Shown: positions 7,984-16,369 of the stretch, in pieces | Layout: every line of letters starts with the position of its first letter | Numbering within the stretch: position 1 is the first letter of the stretch | Origin: Amycolatopsis nivea | GTDB taxonomy: Bacteria > Actinomycetota > Actinomycetes > Mycobacteriales > Pseudonocardiaceae | Assembly (NCBI RefSeq): GCF_004522235.1 | Contig: NZ_SDLT01000037.1 | Coordinates: 39,679 to 103,678, forward strand | Direction of reading: 5' to 3' | DNA: 64,000 nt | Notes under the pieces: generated by a model | Told to the model about the DNA's origin: nothing | Database searches by the model: none | The model's input: only the letters and a program-made list of their open reading frames with translations | Program-made: the position numbers and the translations under genes

Positions 7984-8808
7984 GTGCGCTGGTTGTTCCG
8001 CGGCCCGGCGGCGTCGAAGGAAGTCGTTCCCAGCCCGAACATCTGGTACTACCAGGACGTTTACGACGTCGAGAACCGGGCGCAGGACGCGGACGGCGAG
8101 ATCTGGCGCGTACTGCGCGAGGAGCACGACTGGACCGGCCTCGACGTGCTCGATCTCGGCTGCGGTGACGGATACCACTTGCCGCTTTTCGCCGCGGACG
8201 CGCGTTCGGTGCTCGGAATCGAACCGCACCCGCCGCTCGCGCGGGACGCGGAGCGACGGGTGCGGGATCTGGAGAACGTGCGGGTCCGGGTGGGACGAGC
8301 GCAGCGGCTGCCGGTGGACGACGCCAGTGTGGACATCGTGCACGCGCGTACCGCGTATTTCTTCGGCCCTGGATGCGAACCCGGTTTGCGCGAAGCGGAA
8401 CGGGTGCTGCGGCCAGGAGGATCGATCATGATCGTCGACCTCGACGTGACCAGCGAGCCCTACGGCGGGTGGATGCGGACGGACTTGCCGCACTACGACC
8501 CGCCTGCGGTGGAACGGTTTTTCGCCGCGCACGGCTTCAACTGCCGGCGCGTACGCACGCGTTGGCGCTTCGCGGACTTCGCCGCGGCGGAATCAGTGTT
8601 GAAGATCGAGTTCAGCGGGAAAGTCGCGCAGCGGGCGATCGCTGACACGCGCCGCCTGAACCCGGGGTCGGGCGAGGTGACGCTGCCGGTGGGTTATCGC
8701 GTGCACTGCCGCGTCAAACCCACCGGCCTCGTCCTGCCCGGTCACTCGGCTGCCTCTCCGGACTCGGCCGAGTCTTCCGATTCCTCGACCTCGCCGAGGA
8801 TCGAGTAG
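7984..8808 (+). CDS. Class I SAM-dependent methyltransferase
   Basis: The 274-residue protein has the motif I loop VLDLGCGDGYHLPLF at about residues 55-69, an acidic residue ending strand 2 (GIEPHP), and LREAERVLRPGGSIMIVDLD, the post-motif pattern of Methyltransf_11. The substrate cannot be told. The GTG at 7984 is preceded by GGAGAGGAG with good spacing. Its last 67 bases overlap the convergent PadR gene, so the two transcripts would be antisense there. Confidence 0.8.
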   Translation: MRWLFRGPAASKEVVPSPNIWYYQDVYDVENRAQDADGEIWRVLREEHDWTGLDVLDLGCGDGYHLPLFAADARSVLGIEPHPPLARDAERRVRDLENVRVRVGRAQRLPVDDASVDIVHARTAYFFGPGCEPGLREAERVLRPGGSIMIVDLDVTSEPYGGWMRTDLPHYDPPAVERFFAAHGFNCRRVRTRWRFADFAAAESVLKIEFSGKVAQRAIADTRRLNPGSGEVTLPVGYRVHCRVKPTGLVLPGHSAASPDSAESSDSSTSPRIE

Positions 8809-9410
8809 ATCGACCGGCGTGCCTCGTTGAGCACGTCCACCGCGCGGGCCTGCTGGTTCTCGCTGCCCGCGCGCATCACCTGCACGACCGCGGCGGCGAG
8901 CGTGGCACCCGCCTTGCGCAGGTCGTGCTCGACCGGTTCGACGTCGTCGGTGAAGTGCTCCCACGGCGGCGTGCCGGTCTGCTGTTCGGCGGTGGTGCGG
9001 CCCTCGTCGGTGAGCTCGAAGAGCTTCTTGCCGCTCTCGTCGCGGCTCACGACCAGGCCCTCGTCGGCCAGCATCTGCAGGGTCGGGTAGATCGAGCCGG
9101 GGCTGGGCTTCCAGAGCCCGCCGCTGCGCTCGCCGATCTCGCGGATGATCTCGTACCCGTGCCGCGGCTGTTCCGCGAGCAGGGTGAGGATCGCCGCCCG
9201 CACGTCGCCGCGCCGGCCGCGCCGGGAGCCGCGGCGTCCGCCCGGACCGTGGCCGCGTCGCCCGCGACCGCCCGGCCCGAAGCCGAACTCGCCGAATTCC
9301 CGGCCCCAGGGGCCGAACGAGGACCGGCCGTGCTGTTCGTGTTCTCCGTGTTCGTGATGTCCGCCGGGGAACGCGCGTCCGCCGGGGAAGGGGTGTCGTC
9401 GTCGGTTCAT
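8742..9410 (-). CDS. PadR-family transcriptional regulator
   Basis: The PadR winged helix is clear: LTLLAEQPRHGYEIIREIGE, then PSPGSIYPTLQMLADEGLV (residues about 75-120), followed by a C-terminal dimerisation helix. The first 65 residues are an unusual His/Gly/Arg-rich extension (GGHHEHGEHEQHGRSS) that could bind a metal. PadR proteins repress a neighbouring gene and often themselves, releasing DNA on ligand binding. The divergent neighbour is the glutamyl-tRNA synthetase gene, and the 171-base gap holds a palindrome. Confidence 0.85.
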   Translation of the reverse strand: MNRRRHPFPGGRAFPGGHHEHGEHEQHGRSSFGPWGREFGEFGFGPGGRGRRGHGPGGRRGSRRGRRGDVRAAILTLLAEQPRHGYEIIREIGERSGGLWKPSPGSIYPTLQMLADEGLVVSRDESGKKLFELTDEGRTTAEQQTGTPPWEHFTDDVEPVEHDLRKAGATLAAAVVQVMRAGSENQQARAVDVLNEARRSIYSILGEVEESEDSAESGEAAE

Positions 9411-9449
9411 GGTCTTAAGTTCCTTTCTCGAACTGTTGCGACACGTTCA

Positions 9450-9459
9450 CGATATATCG
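9450..9459. promoter_or_regulatory. Palindrome between padR and gltX, candidate operator
   Basis: CGATATATCG is a perfect 10-bp palindrome and an AT-rich island in GC-rich DNA. It lies 40 bases upstream of the PadR start and 123 bases upstream of gltX. It is the most likely PadR site, although the classical ATGT/ACAT half-sites are not obvious. Confidence 0.4.
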
Positions 9460-9581
9460 GAAACGGTCGGTTCGCAACCATGCCGACAACCCGGGGACCT
9501 GGCCGACCGGGGAGGACGGCGGTCGGCGATACTCGAAGTACTAGCGAAAACACCCGAACGACCTGGGAGACCCGACCTCCG

Positions 9582-11234
9582 ATGCTGGACCGTGCGGTCA
9601 TCGACGCCCTGTTCCCCGCGGATCTGCCCGAGCCTGAGCACTGGGAACAGCGCTATCCGGCCCGGCAGCTGCCCGACGGCGCGAAGGTGACCCGGTTCGG
9701 CCCGTCGCCGACCGGCTTCGTGCACATCGGCGGCATCTACGTCGCGACGATCGACCAGGACGTCGCGCGCCGTTCCGAAGGCCGCTACCTGGTGCGCGTC
9801 GAGGACACCGACCAGTCGCGCGAGGTCGAGGGGGCGCTGGAGCAGTTCGAACGCGGCTTCGCGTACTTCGGGCTGCAGGCGGACGAGGACGCGGTGCGCG
9901 GCGGCGAGTACGGGCCGTACCGGCAGTCCGAGCGCGAGCAGATCTACCTCACCTACGTACGGCACCTTCTGCGCGAAGGCCGCGCGTACATCGACTTCGC
10001 GACGAAGGACGAGCTGGCGTCGATCACCGCGCGGCAGCAGGCCACGAAGCTCCCGACGGGCTACTACGGCTCGTGGGCGATCTGGCGCGACGCCGACCCG
10101 GCCGACGTGCAGGCGAAGCTCGACGCGGGCGAGCCGTGGGTAGTCCGCTTTCGCGCGCCCGACGACACCGGGCAGCGCGTGCGCTTCACCGACGCGATCC
10201 GCGGCACCATCGAGGCTGAGGCCAACCGCAACGACGTGGTGATCCTCAAGAGCTCCGACCAGAGCCCTCGGCTGCCGACCTACCACTTCGCGCACGCCGT
10301 CGACGACCACCTGATGCGGGTGAACCTCGTGATCCGCGGCGACGAGTGGATCTCCTCGGTGCCCACGCACCAGCAGCTCTTCGAAGCGCTCGGCTTCGAG
10401 CCGATCCAGTACGCGCACATCGCGCCGCTGATGAAGCAGGAGGGCGGCAGCAAGCGGAAGCTGTCCAAGCGCAAGGACCCGGAAGCCTCCGTCGACTTCT
10501 ATCTCGAAGCCGGCTACCCGGTCCCGGCGGTGCTGTACTACCTGCGCGGCCTGGCGAACGGACGGCTCGCCGAGATGCCGCTCGCCGAAGCGCTCGACGC
10601 GCCGATCAACCTCGACGAGTGCGGCGTCGCCGGCCCGCTCGTGGACCTGGTGAAGCTGGACGACCTCGCCGCCGACTACGTCGCGACGCTGTCCGGCGAG
10701 GAGATCCTCGCGTCGGTGCTGGAGTGGGCTGAGCGGTTCGACCCGGAGCTCAAGGCGGTCCTGGAGTCCTCCCGCGAGCTGGCGCTGCGTGCGCTGGCGG
10801 TGGAGCGCGAGGGCGTCGAGAACCCGCGCAAGGACCTGAAGAAGTGGAGCGAGTTCCGCGCCGTCTACGGGTTCTTCTTCCCGCAGCTGCACCAGGCGGC
10901 GACCGGTCCGGACGACGAGCGGATCGCGGCGCTGGGCGTTCCGGCGGACGTCGTGCGCGCGGTGGCGTCGGACTTCGTGTCCGCGTACCAGCAGCTCGAC
11001 GACGGCCAGGAGTGGTTCCAGCAGATCCGCGAGGTCGCGGCGAAGCACGGGTTCGCCAAGAACGCCAAGGAATACAAGAAGGACCCGGACGCGTACCCGG
11101 GTTCGATCCGCGAGGCCTCGCAGATCATCCGGATCGCGATCACCGGGTCGACCCGCAGCCCGGACCTGCACTCGATCACGCAGGCGCTGGGCGCGGAGGA
11201 AACGTTGCGCCGCTTCGACAATCTGGTCGGCTGA
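9582..11234 (+). CDS. gltX: Glutamyl-tRNA synthetase, ~550-residue type
   Basis: The 550-residue class I synthetase has the HIGH region FGPSPTGFVHIGG at residues 39-51 and a KMSKS-type loop KRKLSKRKD near residues 290-298. The N-terminus (LFPADLPEPEHWEQRYPAR) and internal layout resemble the long GltX of clostridia rather than the about 490-residue enzyme that is standard in actinobacteria, where gltX normally sits near leuCD. It is therefore probably a second copy acquired by transfer. The ATG at 9582 follows GGGAGA. A PadR regulator is divergent, and the gene ends at a perfect inverted repeat. Confidence 0.85.
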   Translation: MLDRAVIDALFPADLPEPEHWEQRYPARQLPDGAKVTRFGPSPTGFVHIGGIYVATIDQDVARRSEGRYLVRVEDTDQSREVEGALEQFERGFAYFGLQADEDAVRGGEYGPYRQSEREQIYLTYVRHLLREGRAYIDFATKDELASITARQQATKLPTGYYGSWAIWRDADPADVQAKLDAGEPWVVRFRAPDDTGQRVRFTDAIRGTIEAEANRNDVVILKSSDQSPRLPTYHFAHAVDDHLMRVNLVIRGDEWISSVPTHQQLFEALGFEPIQYAHIAPLMKQEGGSKRKLSKRKDPEASVDFYLEAGYPVPAVLYYLRGLANGRLAEMPLAEALDAPINLDECGVAGPLVDLVKLDDLAADYVATLSGEEILASVLEWAERFDPELKAVLESSRELALRALAVEREGVENPRKDLKKWSEFRAVYGFFFPQLHQAATGPDDERIAALGVPADVVRAVASDFVSAYQQLDDGQEWFQQIREVAAKHGFAKNAKEYKKDPDAYPGSIREASQIIRIAITGSTRSPDLHSITQALGAEETLRRFDNLVG

Positions 11235-11238
11235 CCCC

Positions 11239-11284
11239 CTCGTGAGTGCCTAGGCCGGTTCTAACCGGCCTAGGCACTCACGAG
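11239..11284. terminator. 22-bp perfect inverted repeat, bidirectional terminator
   Basis: The arms 11239-11260 and 11263-11284 are perfect complements separated by two bases, with core GCCGGTTCTAACCGGC. The repeat lies between the convergent gltX and response-regulator genes and includes the last codons of the latter. A diverged copy of the same family is at 50609-50650. Confidence 0.8.
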
Positions 11285-11922
11285 TTGAGGTAGGTCAGCA
11301 CCGCCAGGACGCGCCGGTTGCCGGTGTCGTCGTCGGTGATGCCGAGTTTGCCGAACAGCGACGTCGTGTACTTGCTGATCGCGCTTTCGCTCAGGAACAG
11401 CCGCCGGGCGATCTCCGCGTTCGACAGGCCTTCCGCCATCAGCTCCAGCACCGAACGCTCGCGCTCGGTCAGCGAGCCGAGGCGCTGGTCCGGCGATCCG
11501 CTGGTGAGCAGTTTCGAGATCACCGCCGGGTCCATCGCCGTGCCGCCGGCCGCGACGCGTTCGAGCGCGTCGATGAACTGCTCGGCCTCGAAAACGCTGT
11601 CCTTCAACAGATATCCGACGCCGCTGGCCCCGTCGACCAGCAGTTCGCGGGCATAGAGCTGTTCGACGTGCTGCGACAGGATCAGCACCGGCAGCCCGGG
11701 CGTCTCGCGGCGCGCGGCGAGGACCGCACGGAGGCCTTCGTCGGTTTGCGTTGGCGGCATCCGGACGTCGACCACGGCGACGTCCGGCCGGTGTTCGCGC
11801 AGCACGGCGACGGTTTCCGGGCCGGTCGTCGCGGTCGCCACCACCTCGTGACCGTATGCCTGGAGGAGCCGGACCAAGCCGTCCCGCAGCAGGTAGAGGT
11901 CTTCGGCTACGACGATGCGCAT
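11278..11922 (-). CDS. NarL/FixJ-family response regulator
   Basis: The 214-residue protein has a receiver domain beginning MRIVVAEDLYLLRDG, with the phosphoacceptor D52 in VAVVDVRMPP, and a C-terminal LuxR helix-turn-helix LTERERSVLELMAEGLSNAE. The ATG at 11922 lies inside the end of the kinase gene (16-base overlap), so the two are coupled. The target is unknown; the divergent small membrane protein at 13334 is a candidate. The stop codon falls within the terminator repeat. Confidence 0.92.
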   Translation of the reverse strand: MRIVVAEDLYLLRDGLVRLLQAYGHEVVATATTGPETVAVLREHRPDVAVVDVRMPPTQTDEGLRAVLAARRETPGLPVLILSQHVEQLYARELLVDGASGVGYLLKDSVFEAEQFIDALERVAAGGTAMDPAVISKLLTSGSPDQRLGSLTERERSVLELMAEGLSNAEIARRLFLSESAISKYTTSLFGKLGITDDDTGNRRVLAVLTYLNS

Positions 11923-13151
11923 GGCACCATCATCCACGCTCGGGTCGGCCCGCCTTCCGGGCTGGTGATCTCCAGCGTGCCGTCGAAGACCGCGAGGCGT
12001 CGGCGCAGTCCGGCAAGCCCGCCGTCCGGGTGGATCCCGGCCCCGCCGAGACCGTCGTCCTCGACCGCGGCGCACAGCCGATTCCCTTCCTGCAACAGGG
12101 AAACCTGCACGTGCGACGCGTGCGCGTGCTTCACCGTGTTGGCGAGCAATTCGGCGATTCCGAAGTACAGCGCGGATTCGATCGGCGGATCGAGCGGCTG
12201 CGGCAGATCGGCTTCGACCGTCACGTCGAGCGGCAGGTCCATCGCCATCGCGCGGACCGCGTCGGCGAGCCCGCGTTCGTTCAGCACCGGCGGGCTGATG
12301 CCGCGGACCAGTTCGCGCAATTCGGTGAGCGACGTGGCGGCACCGGCCCGGGCGTCGCGCAGCAATTCCTTGGCCTGTTCGGGATCGGTCTCCATCAGCT
12401 TCTCCGCCGTCGCCAGCGCGAGGCCGAGCGCGACCAGCCGGGCTTGCGCGCCGTCGTGCAGATCCCGTTCGATGCGGCGGATTTCCGCGGCTTGCGCGAT
12501 AGTCGTGTCCGCGCGCAGGGCGGTCAGGGTGTCGACGCGGTCGGCCAGTTCCATCGTGGCGGACGCGCCCAGGAACCGCGTGGCCACCGGGATGACGCTG
12601 CGCCAGGCGTACGGCGCGGTCGCGATCGTGATCAGCAGACCGGCGAGATATCCCTCCGGCAGGTTCACCAGCGTCAGTACCGCCGCGACGACCCCGAGCA
12701 GCGGCACGAGCGCGACCAGGCCGAACGAGACCGGCGCGAGCAGCGCGAACCGCAGGTCCCGCCAGGTCGCCGGGTCGTAGCGCCAGTTCTTCAACCGCTG
12801 CTCGCGCCGGGCCTCTTCCTGGGTGCGCGAGTAGGAGTGGCCGTTCCACCAGTATCCGGTCGACAGCTGGGTGATCGGCGGGAGCTTCCGGTATCCGGGC
12901 GGGAGCACGATGCCGGTCCAGTTCGCGACCATGACCCGCGTCATCCGGCACACCGGACGCGCCAGCGCCAGCGTCCCGATCGCCGCCCAGATGAACGGCG
13001 CGATCCACGACCACGGGCTGCCGCCCCACAGCTGCCACAGGCCGACCGCGGCCGCCCACACGACCGGGATCAGCAGCGCCACGCCCGCCGCCTGGGCGGC
13101 GCGGACGAATCCCACCCCGCAGTCCCGTATCCAGGACCGTAGCTGTCGCAT
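11907..13151 (-). CDS. Sensor histidine kinase (HPK7, NarL-partner type)
   Basis: The 414-residue kinase has hydrophobic segments at about residues 15-60 and 150-200, then the HisKA_3 phosphoacceptor motif ERDLHDGAQARLVALGL and an HATPase domain with N-box ELLANTVKHAHASH and G-box EDDGLGGAG. The start is the ATG at 13151, preceded by GGGGGAAGAAAC; the frame runs further upstream without support. It phosphorylates the regulator encoded immediately downstream. Confidence 0.9.
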   Translation of the reverse strand: MRQLRSWIRDCGVGFVRAAQAAGVALLIPVVWAAAVGLWQLWGGSPWSWIAPFIWAAIGTLALARPVCRMTRVMVANWTGIVLPPGYRKLPPITQLSTGYWWNGHSYSRTQEEARREQRLKNWRYDPATWRDLRFALLAPVSFGLVALVPLLGVVAAVLTLVNLPEGYLAGLLITIATAPYAWRSVIPVATRFLGASATMELADRVDTLTALRADTTIAQAAEIRRIERDLHDGAQARLVALGLALATAEKLMETDPEQAKELLRDARAGAATSLTELRELVRGISPPVLNERGLADAVRAMAMDLPLDVTVEADLPQPLDPPIESALYFGIAELLANTVKHAHASHVQVSLLQEGNRLCAAVEDDGLGGAGIHPDGGLAGLRRRLAVFDGTLEITSPEGGPTRAWMMVPCASS

Positions 13152-13333
13152 CGTTTCTTCCCCCTGTCCATCCGGCTTCGCGGTCCACTGTGCACCACGA
13201 AACGCCGGATTCCCGCCGTCGCGGGACAGGAGTGGGTCCAGCCCCACCCCCTTGTGCGGCCAGACCCATACCGGGCCGGGCCGCGGCTTCCTAGCGTTGC
13301 TGGCACAACGGGAAACCACAAGGGAGAACAGCG

Positions 13334-13750
13334 ATGCAGACCATCGAACGCCCGGCCGGCCAAGACCGGTTCGGCTTGGCGAAGAAGTTCGTCGTGGCTT
13401 ACGGAGCGATGGGCGCGGCCGTCTTCGGCACGATCGTCGCGCTGGCCGTCGTCGACGGGAGCGCGACCGGCTTCATGTGGACGCGCTCCGCACTGGTGCC
13501 GGTCAGCGCCGCGATCATGTACTGGCTGGTCACGCTCGCGGCGAAGGGGTCGCGCCGGGCTTATGAGCGGGCTCGGTTCATCTCGATCATCGCTCCGGTC
13601 GCGCTCGTCGGCGTCGACCTGATCCCGGGTGCGTGCCCGGTCTGGTTCCTGCTGCTGCAGACCGCCTGCGCGGTCCTGCTGGCCGGCGCGGCGGTCCCGC
13701 TCGTCCGGATGCGGGCTAACTTCCCGAAGCGGACCTCGGAACCAGCCTGA
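13334..13750 (+). CDS. Small integral membrane protein, unknown function
   Basis: The 138-residue protein has four hydrophobic segments at about residues 20-42, 50-70, 83-97 and 105-125, with a basic C-terminus. I do not recognise a family. The ATG at 13334 follows AAGGGAGAA. It is divergent from the two-component pair across 182 bases, which suggests it may be their target. Its end overlaps the convergent acylase gene by 35 bases. Confidence 0.7.
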   Translation: MQTIERPAGQDRFGLAKKFVVAYGAMGAAVFGTIVALAVVDGSATGFMWTRSALVPVSAAIMYWLVTLAAKGSRRAYERARFISIIAPVALVGVDLIPGACPVWFLLLQTACAVLLAGAAVPLVRMRANFPKRTSEPA

Positions 13751-16076
13751 TCCGGGTGTCGAGGTTGCGTTCGACGGCCGAGCGGCTCGAGAGCAGGGGG
13801 AACGAGCCGCCGGACGCCCACAGGTCGTTCAGGTCGCGGTAGTGCGGGCTGCGCGGGTCGCCGGACTGGCCGGGCGCGTTGATCGCCCGCGACGCGTCCC
13901 AGTCGCCGACGTCGAGCGCCATTTTGAAGGTCGCGCCGTTGAGCTGCTGGTAGGTGAACGGGTGGAAGAACGACGGGTGGACGGTCTGGTAGTCGCCGCC
14001 GACCGAGTTAGGGCCGACGTTCGGGCCGCCCGCCGGGTGCACGAATTCCTGGTGCTGCAGCGCGCCCCAGCGCCACTTCGCCGGGTCGCTGCCGAGTTTT
14101 CCGGCGACGTCGCGGAAAGCGAGCTGGAGAGTGTCGAGGATCAGCTTGTCGCGTTTGGCCGCACCGCCCGGGCCGAACCACGCGTCCGGGTCGGCGAACG
14201 AAGCGAGCACCAGGCTGAAATCCGGATTGATCGTGCTGGCCAGGACATCCGCGGCGGCTTGCGGGAGCGTCGCGTGCGCCCAGCCGCCGTGGAGGTACTT
14301 CAGCAGCCAAGTTTCGTACAGCGGGGCCGGTGCGGAATCCACCGAGGCGACGCCGTCGAAACCGCGCAGCACTTCGAGCGCCTTCGCGGTGTCCGGATCC
14401 GTGGAGGAGAGGTTCCGCAGGAACGGCGCGAGCCGGGGTGCCAGCAAGGACTTTTCGTCGCGCTGGATGGCGAGCGAATCGGCGACGTGGGCGCGCGGCG
14501 TGGACTTGATCAGTTCGTCGATCCGCTCCTTGCGGTACGGCTGCTGCCATTCGTAGTTGGACACCACCGGGAAGCCCGGCGGGAGGTTGTAGTCGTTGGC
14601 GGAGGCGAAGAATCCGGCAGGCGGATTGTGCTGCCACGGGAGTTCGGAGTTGGGATGGAACCCGTTCCACTCGTAGCGGCCGTCGCCGGGAACGGGCAGC
14701 AGACCGTCGTAAGCGGTCCCGGTGCGGCGCGGGGTCAGCGCGCCGGGGACGTAGCCGATGTCGCCGTGGACGTCGGCGTAGACGAGGTTCGATCCGGGCG
14801 TGCCCCATTCGCGCATTCCGGCGGTGAATTCGGTGAAGTTGCGGGCCCTCTGGTAGTTCAGGCTGCCGAGATACGCCGCGCTGCCCGGTTCGGTCCACAC
14901 GGTGCGCACGGCGAATGCCCGGTTTGCCGCTTCGTCGACCTTCACGATCGGGCCGTGCCGGGTGAAGGACAGTTCGCGGGTCACCGGCTGTCCGCCGAGC
15001 ACCGGGATGGTTTCGGTGAGCTTGGTGATCGGCTCCCAGCCGCCGCGGTAGCGGTACCGGCTGTGGTCGGCGGGATCGAGGTCGTAGACGTAGAGGTCGG
15101 TCTGGTCGACCGGCAGATTCGTCAGGCCGAACGCGACGGAATCGTTGTGCCCGATGGCGATGCCCGGGTTCCACGGCTCGCCCGCGCCGGTGAGGTTCAG
15201 GCCGGGCGCGGAAAGCTGGGCGACGTAACGGCCGGAGGGCAACGAGTCGGAGCGGCGGTGCGGGTCGCTGGCGAGGATCGGCCGTCCGGTGGCGGTGCGG
15301 CCGGGGCCGATCGCCCACGAGTTGCTGCCGCTGGTGGCGTCGGCGATGTCCCGGTCCGAGGCGACGCCCTTCGGGAACGTGACGCCGGCGGTCGCCTTGT
15401 TGTACACGGAAAGCACGTCGCCGGGGATCGAACAGGGGTCGAGGCCTTCGGGCACCGCGGCTTCGTGGTCCGGGTGCAGGCTGCGGAGGTATTTGCTCGC
15501 GCCCGGCCCGGCGTGGCACACCATTTGCGCGCGGGCGATCTCCCAGGTGAGGTTCTCGCCGATCGCGTGCGAGCGGATGCGGACGATGTCCTCGGGCTGC
15601 CAGCGTGACGGCTGGTAGCCGAGCCTGGCGAACTCCGGCGGGGCGGCCTCGGGGTGCTTGGCGAGCCAGTCGAGGTAGGAGTTGATCCCCGCGGCGAACC
15701 GGGTGGCGGCGAGTTTGGCCTCGGGACCGTAGGAGGCCCATTCCTTCTGCATGTCGCCGCGGTACAGGAAAAGCCGGGCGGCGCGGTCTTGGTCCACATA
15801 GGACTCACCGAGGACCTCGCTGAGCAACCCGAGCCCCCGGCGGCGCCAGGTGTCGAGCTGGAAGAGCCGATCGCGGGCGACGGTGAATCCCTGCGCGTAG
15901 AACAGGTCCGCGGTGTTGGCGGCGTAGATGTGCGGGACGCCCCACTTGTCGACGAGCAGGTCGACCGGTCGGGTAAGACCGTCCAGCGCGACGGTGTGCC
16001 CGGCGTTCGCCGACGCGGCCGGGGCGGTGCCGAGCAGCGTCAGAACGAGTATCAGGACGGTAGCTTTGGACCGCAT
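13716..16076 (-). CDS. Secreted penicillin-acylase-family N-terminal nucleophile hydrolase
   Basis: The 786-residue precursor has a signal peptide (about residues 1-23), an alpha-chain segment starting VDLLVDKWGVPHIYA, and the autocatalytic site TSG|SNSW, which would release a beta chain beginning at Ser251. Length and order fit the penicillin G acylase / aculeacin acylase / acyl-homoserine-lactone acylase family, which cleaves amide-linked acyl groups. The substrate cannot be assigned; quorum-signal or antibiotic deacylation are options. The ATG at 16076 is chosen over the longer frame because the signal peptide starts there and GGTGGGGAA precedes it. Confidence 0.88.
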   Translation of the reverse strand: MRSKATVLILVLTLLGTAPAASANAGHTVALDGLTRPVDLLVDKWGVPHIYAANTADLFYAQGFTVARDRLFQLDTWRRRGLGLLSEVLGESYVDQDRAARLFLYRGDMQKEWASYGPEAKLAATRFAAGINSYLDWLAKHPEAAPPEFARLGYQPSRWQPEDIVRIRSHAIGENLTWEIARAQMVCHAGPGASKYLRSLHPDHEAAVPEGLDPCSIPGDVLSVYNKATAGVTFPKGVASDRDIADATSGSNSWAIGPGRTATGRPILASDPHRRSDSLPSGRYVAQLSAPGLNLTGAGEPWNPGIAIGHNDSVAFGLTNLPVDQTDLYVYDLDPADHSRYRYRGGWEPITKLTETIPVLGGQPVTRELSFTRHGPIVKVDEAANRAFAVRTVWTEPGSAAYLGSLNYQRARNFTEFTAGMREWGTPGSNLVYADVHGDIGYVPGALTPRRTGTAYDGLLPVPGDGRYEWNGFHPNSELPWQHNPPAGFFASANDYNLPPGFPVVSNYEWQQPYRKERIDELIKSTPRAHVADSLAIQRDEKSLLAPRLAPFLRNLSSTDPDTAKALEVLRGFDGVASVDSAPAPLYETWLLKYLHGGWAHATLPQAAADVLASTINPDFSLVLASFADPDAWFGPGGAAKRDKLILDTLQLAFRDVAGKLGSDPAKWRWGALQHQEFVHPAGGPNVGPNSVGGDYQTVHPSFFHPFTYQQLNGATFKMALDVGDWDASRAINAPGQSGDPRSPHYRDLNDLWASGGSFPLLSSRSAVERNLDTRIRLVPRSASGS

Positions 16077-16369
16077 TTCCCCACCCCCGGCAGCAGCGTT
16101 GACCCCGCGCACGCTAATCGCGGCGAGCGCGGGGACCCACCCCTGAACCGGGACGAGTAGGGGGAACCGGACGCCGGGGGCCGTGCTGTGCCCGAACTCA
16201 GCCACGGGAGCGGTACCGCGCCCAAGACCGTCGGCCAGCTGGTGCCAGGGCAGCGGCTACGGGGTCGTCCTCGCGGTGACGATCCGCGAGTTGGTGACCG
16301 TCGCCGTGGACACCTGCGACCTCGCCAAGAAGGCGGCGACCGCCGTCGCGGGCCGCGTTCCGCGCTGAG
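16077..16369. other. Intergenic region, possible remnant
   Basis: These 293 bases lie between two minus-strand genes. On the plus strand one frame gives PELSHGSGTAPKTVGQLVPG (about 16191-16250), and a second gives VTIRELVTVAVDTCDLAKKA (about 16276-16335). This may be a frameshifted remnant of a small protein. Nothing firmer can be said. Confidence 0.3.

Noticed and set aside
13629..15608. Plus-strand frame of about 660 codons opposite the acylase gene
   Set aside because: It is antisense to a gene with a clear catalytic site and signal peptide, and the translation has no recognisable family.
16183..16368. 61-codon frame before the decarboxylase gene
   Set aside because: Similarity to any small-protein family is too weak, and two frames would have to be joined.
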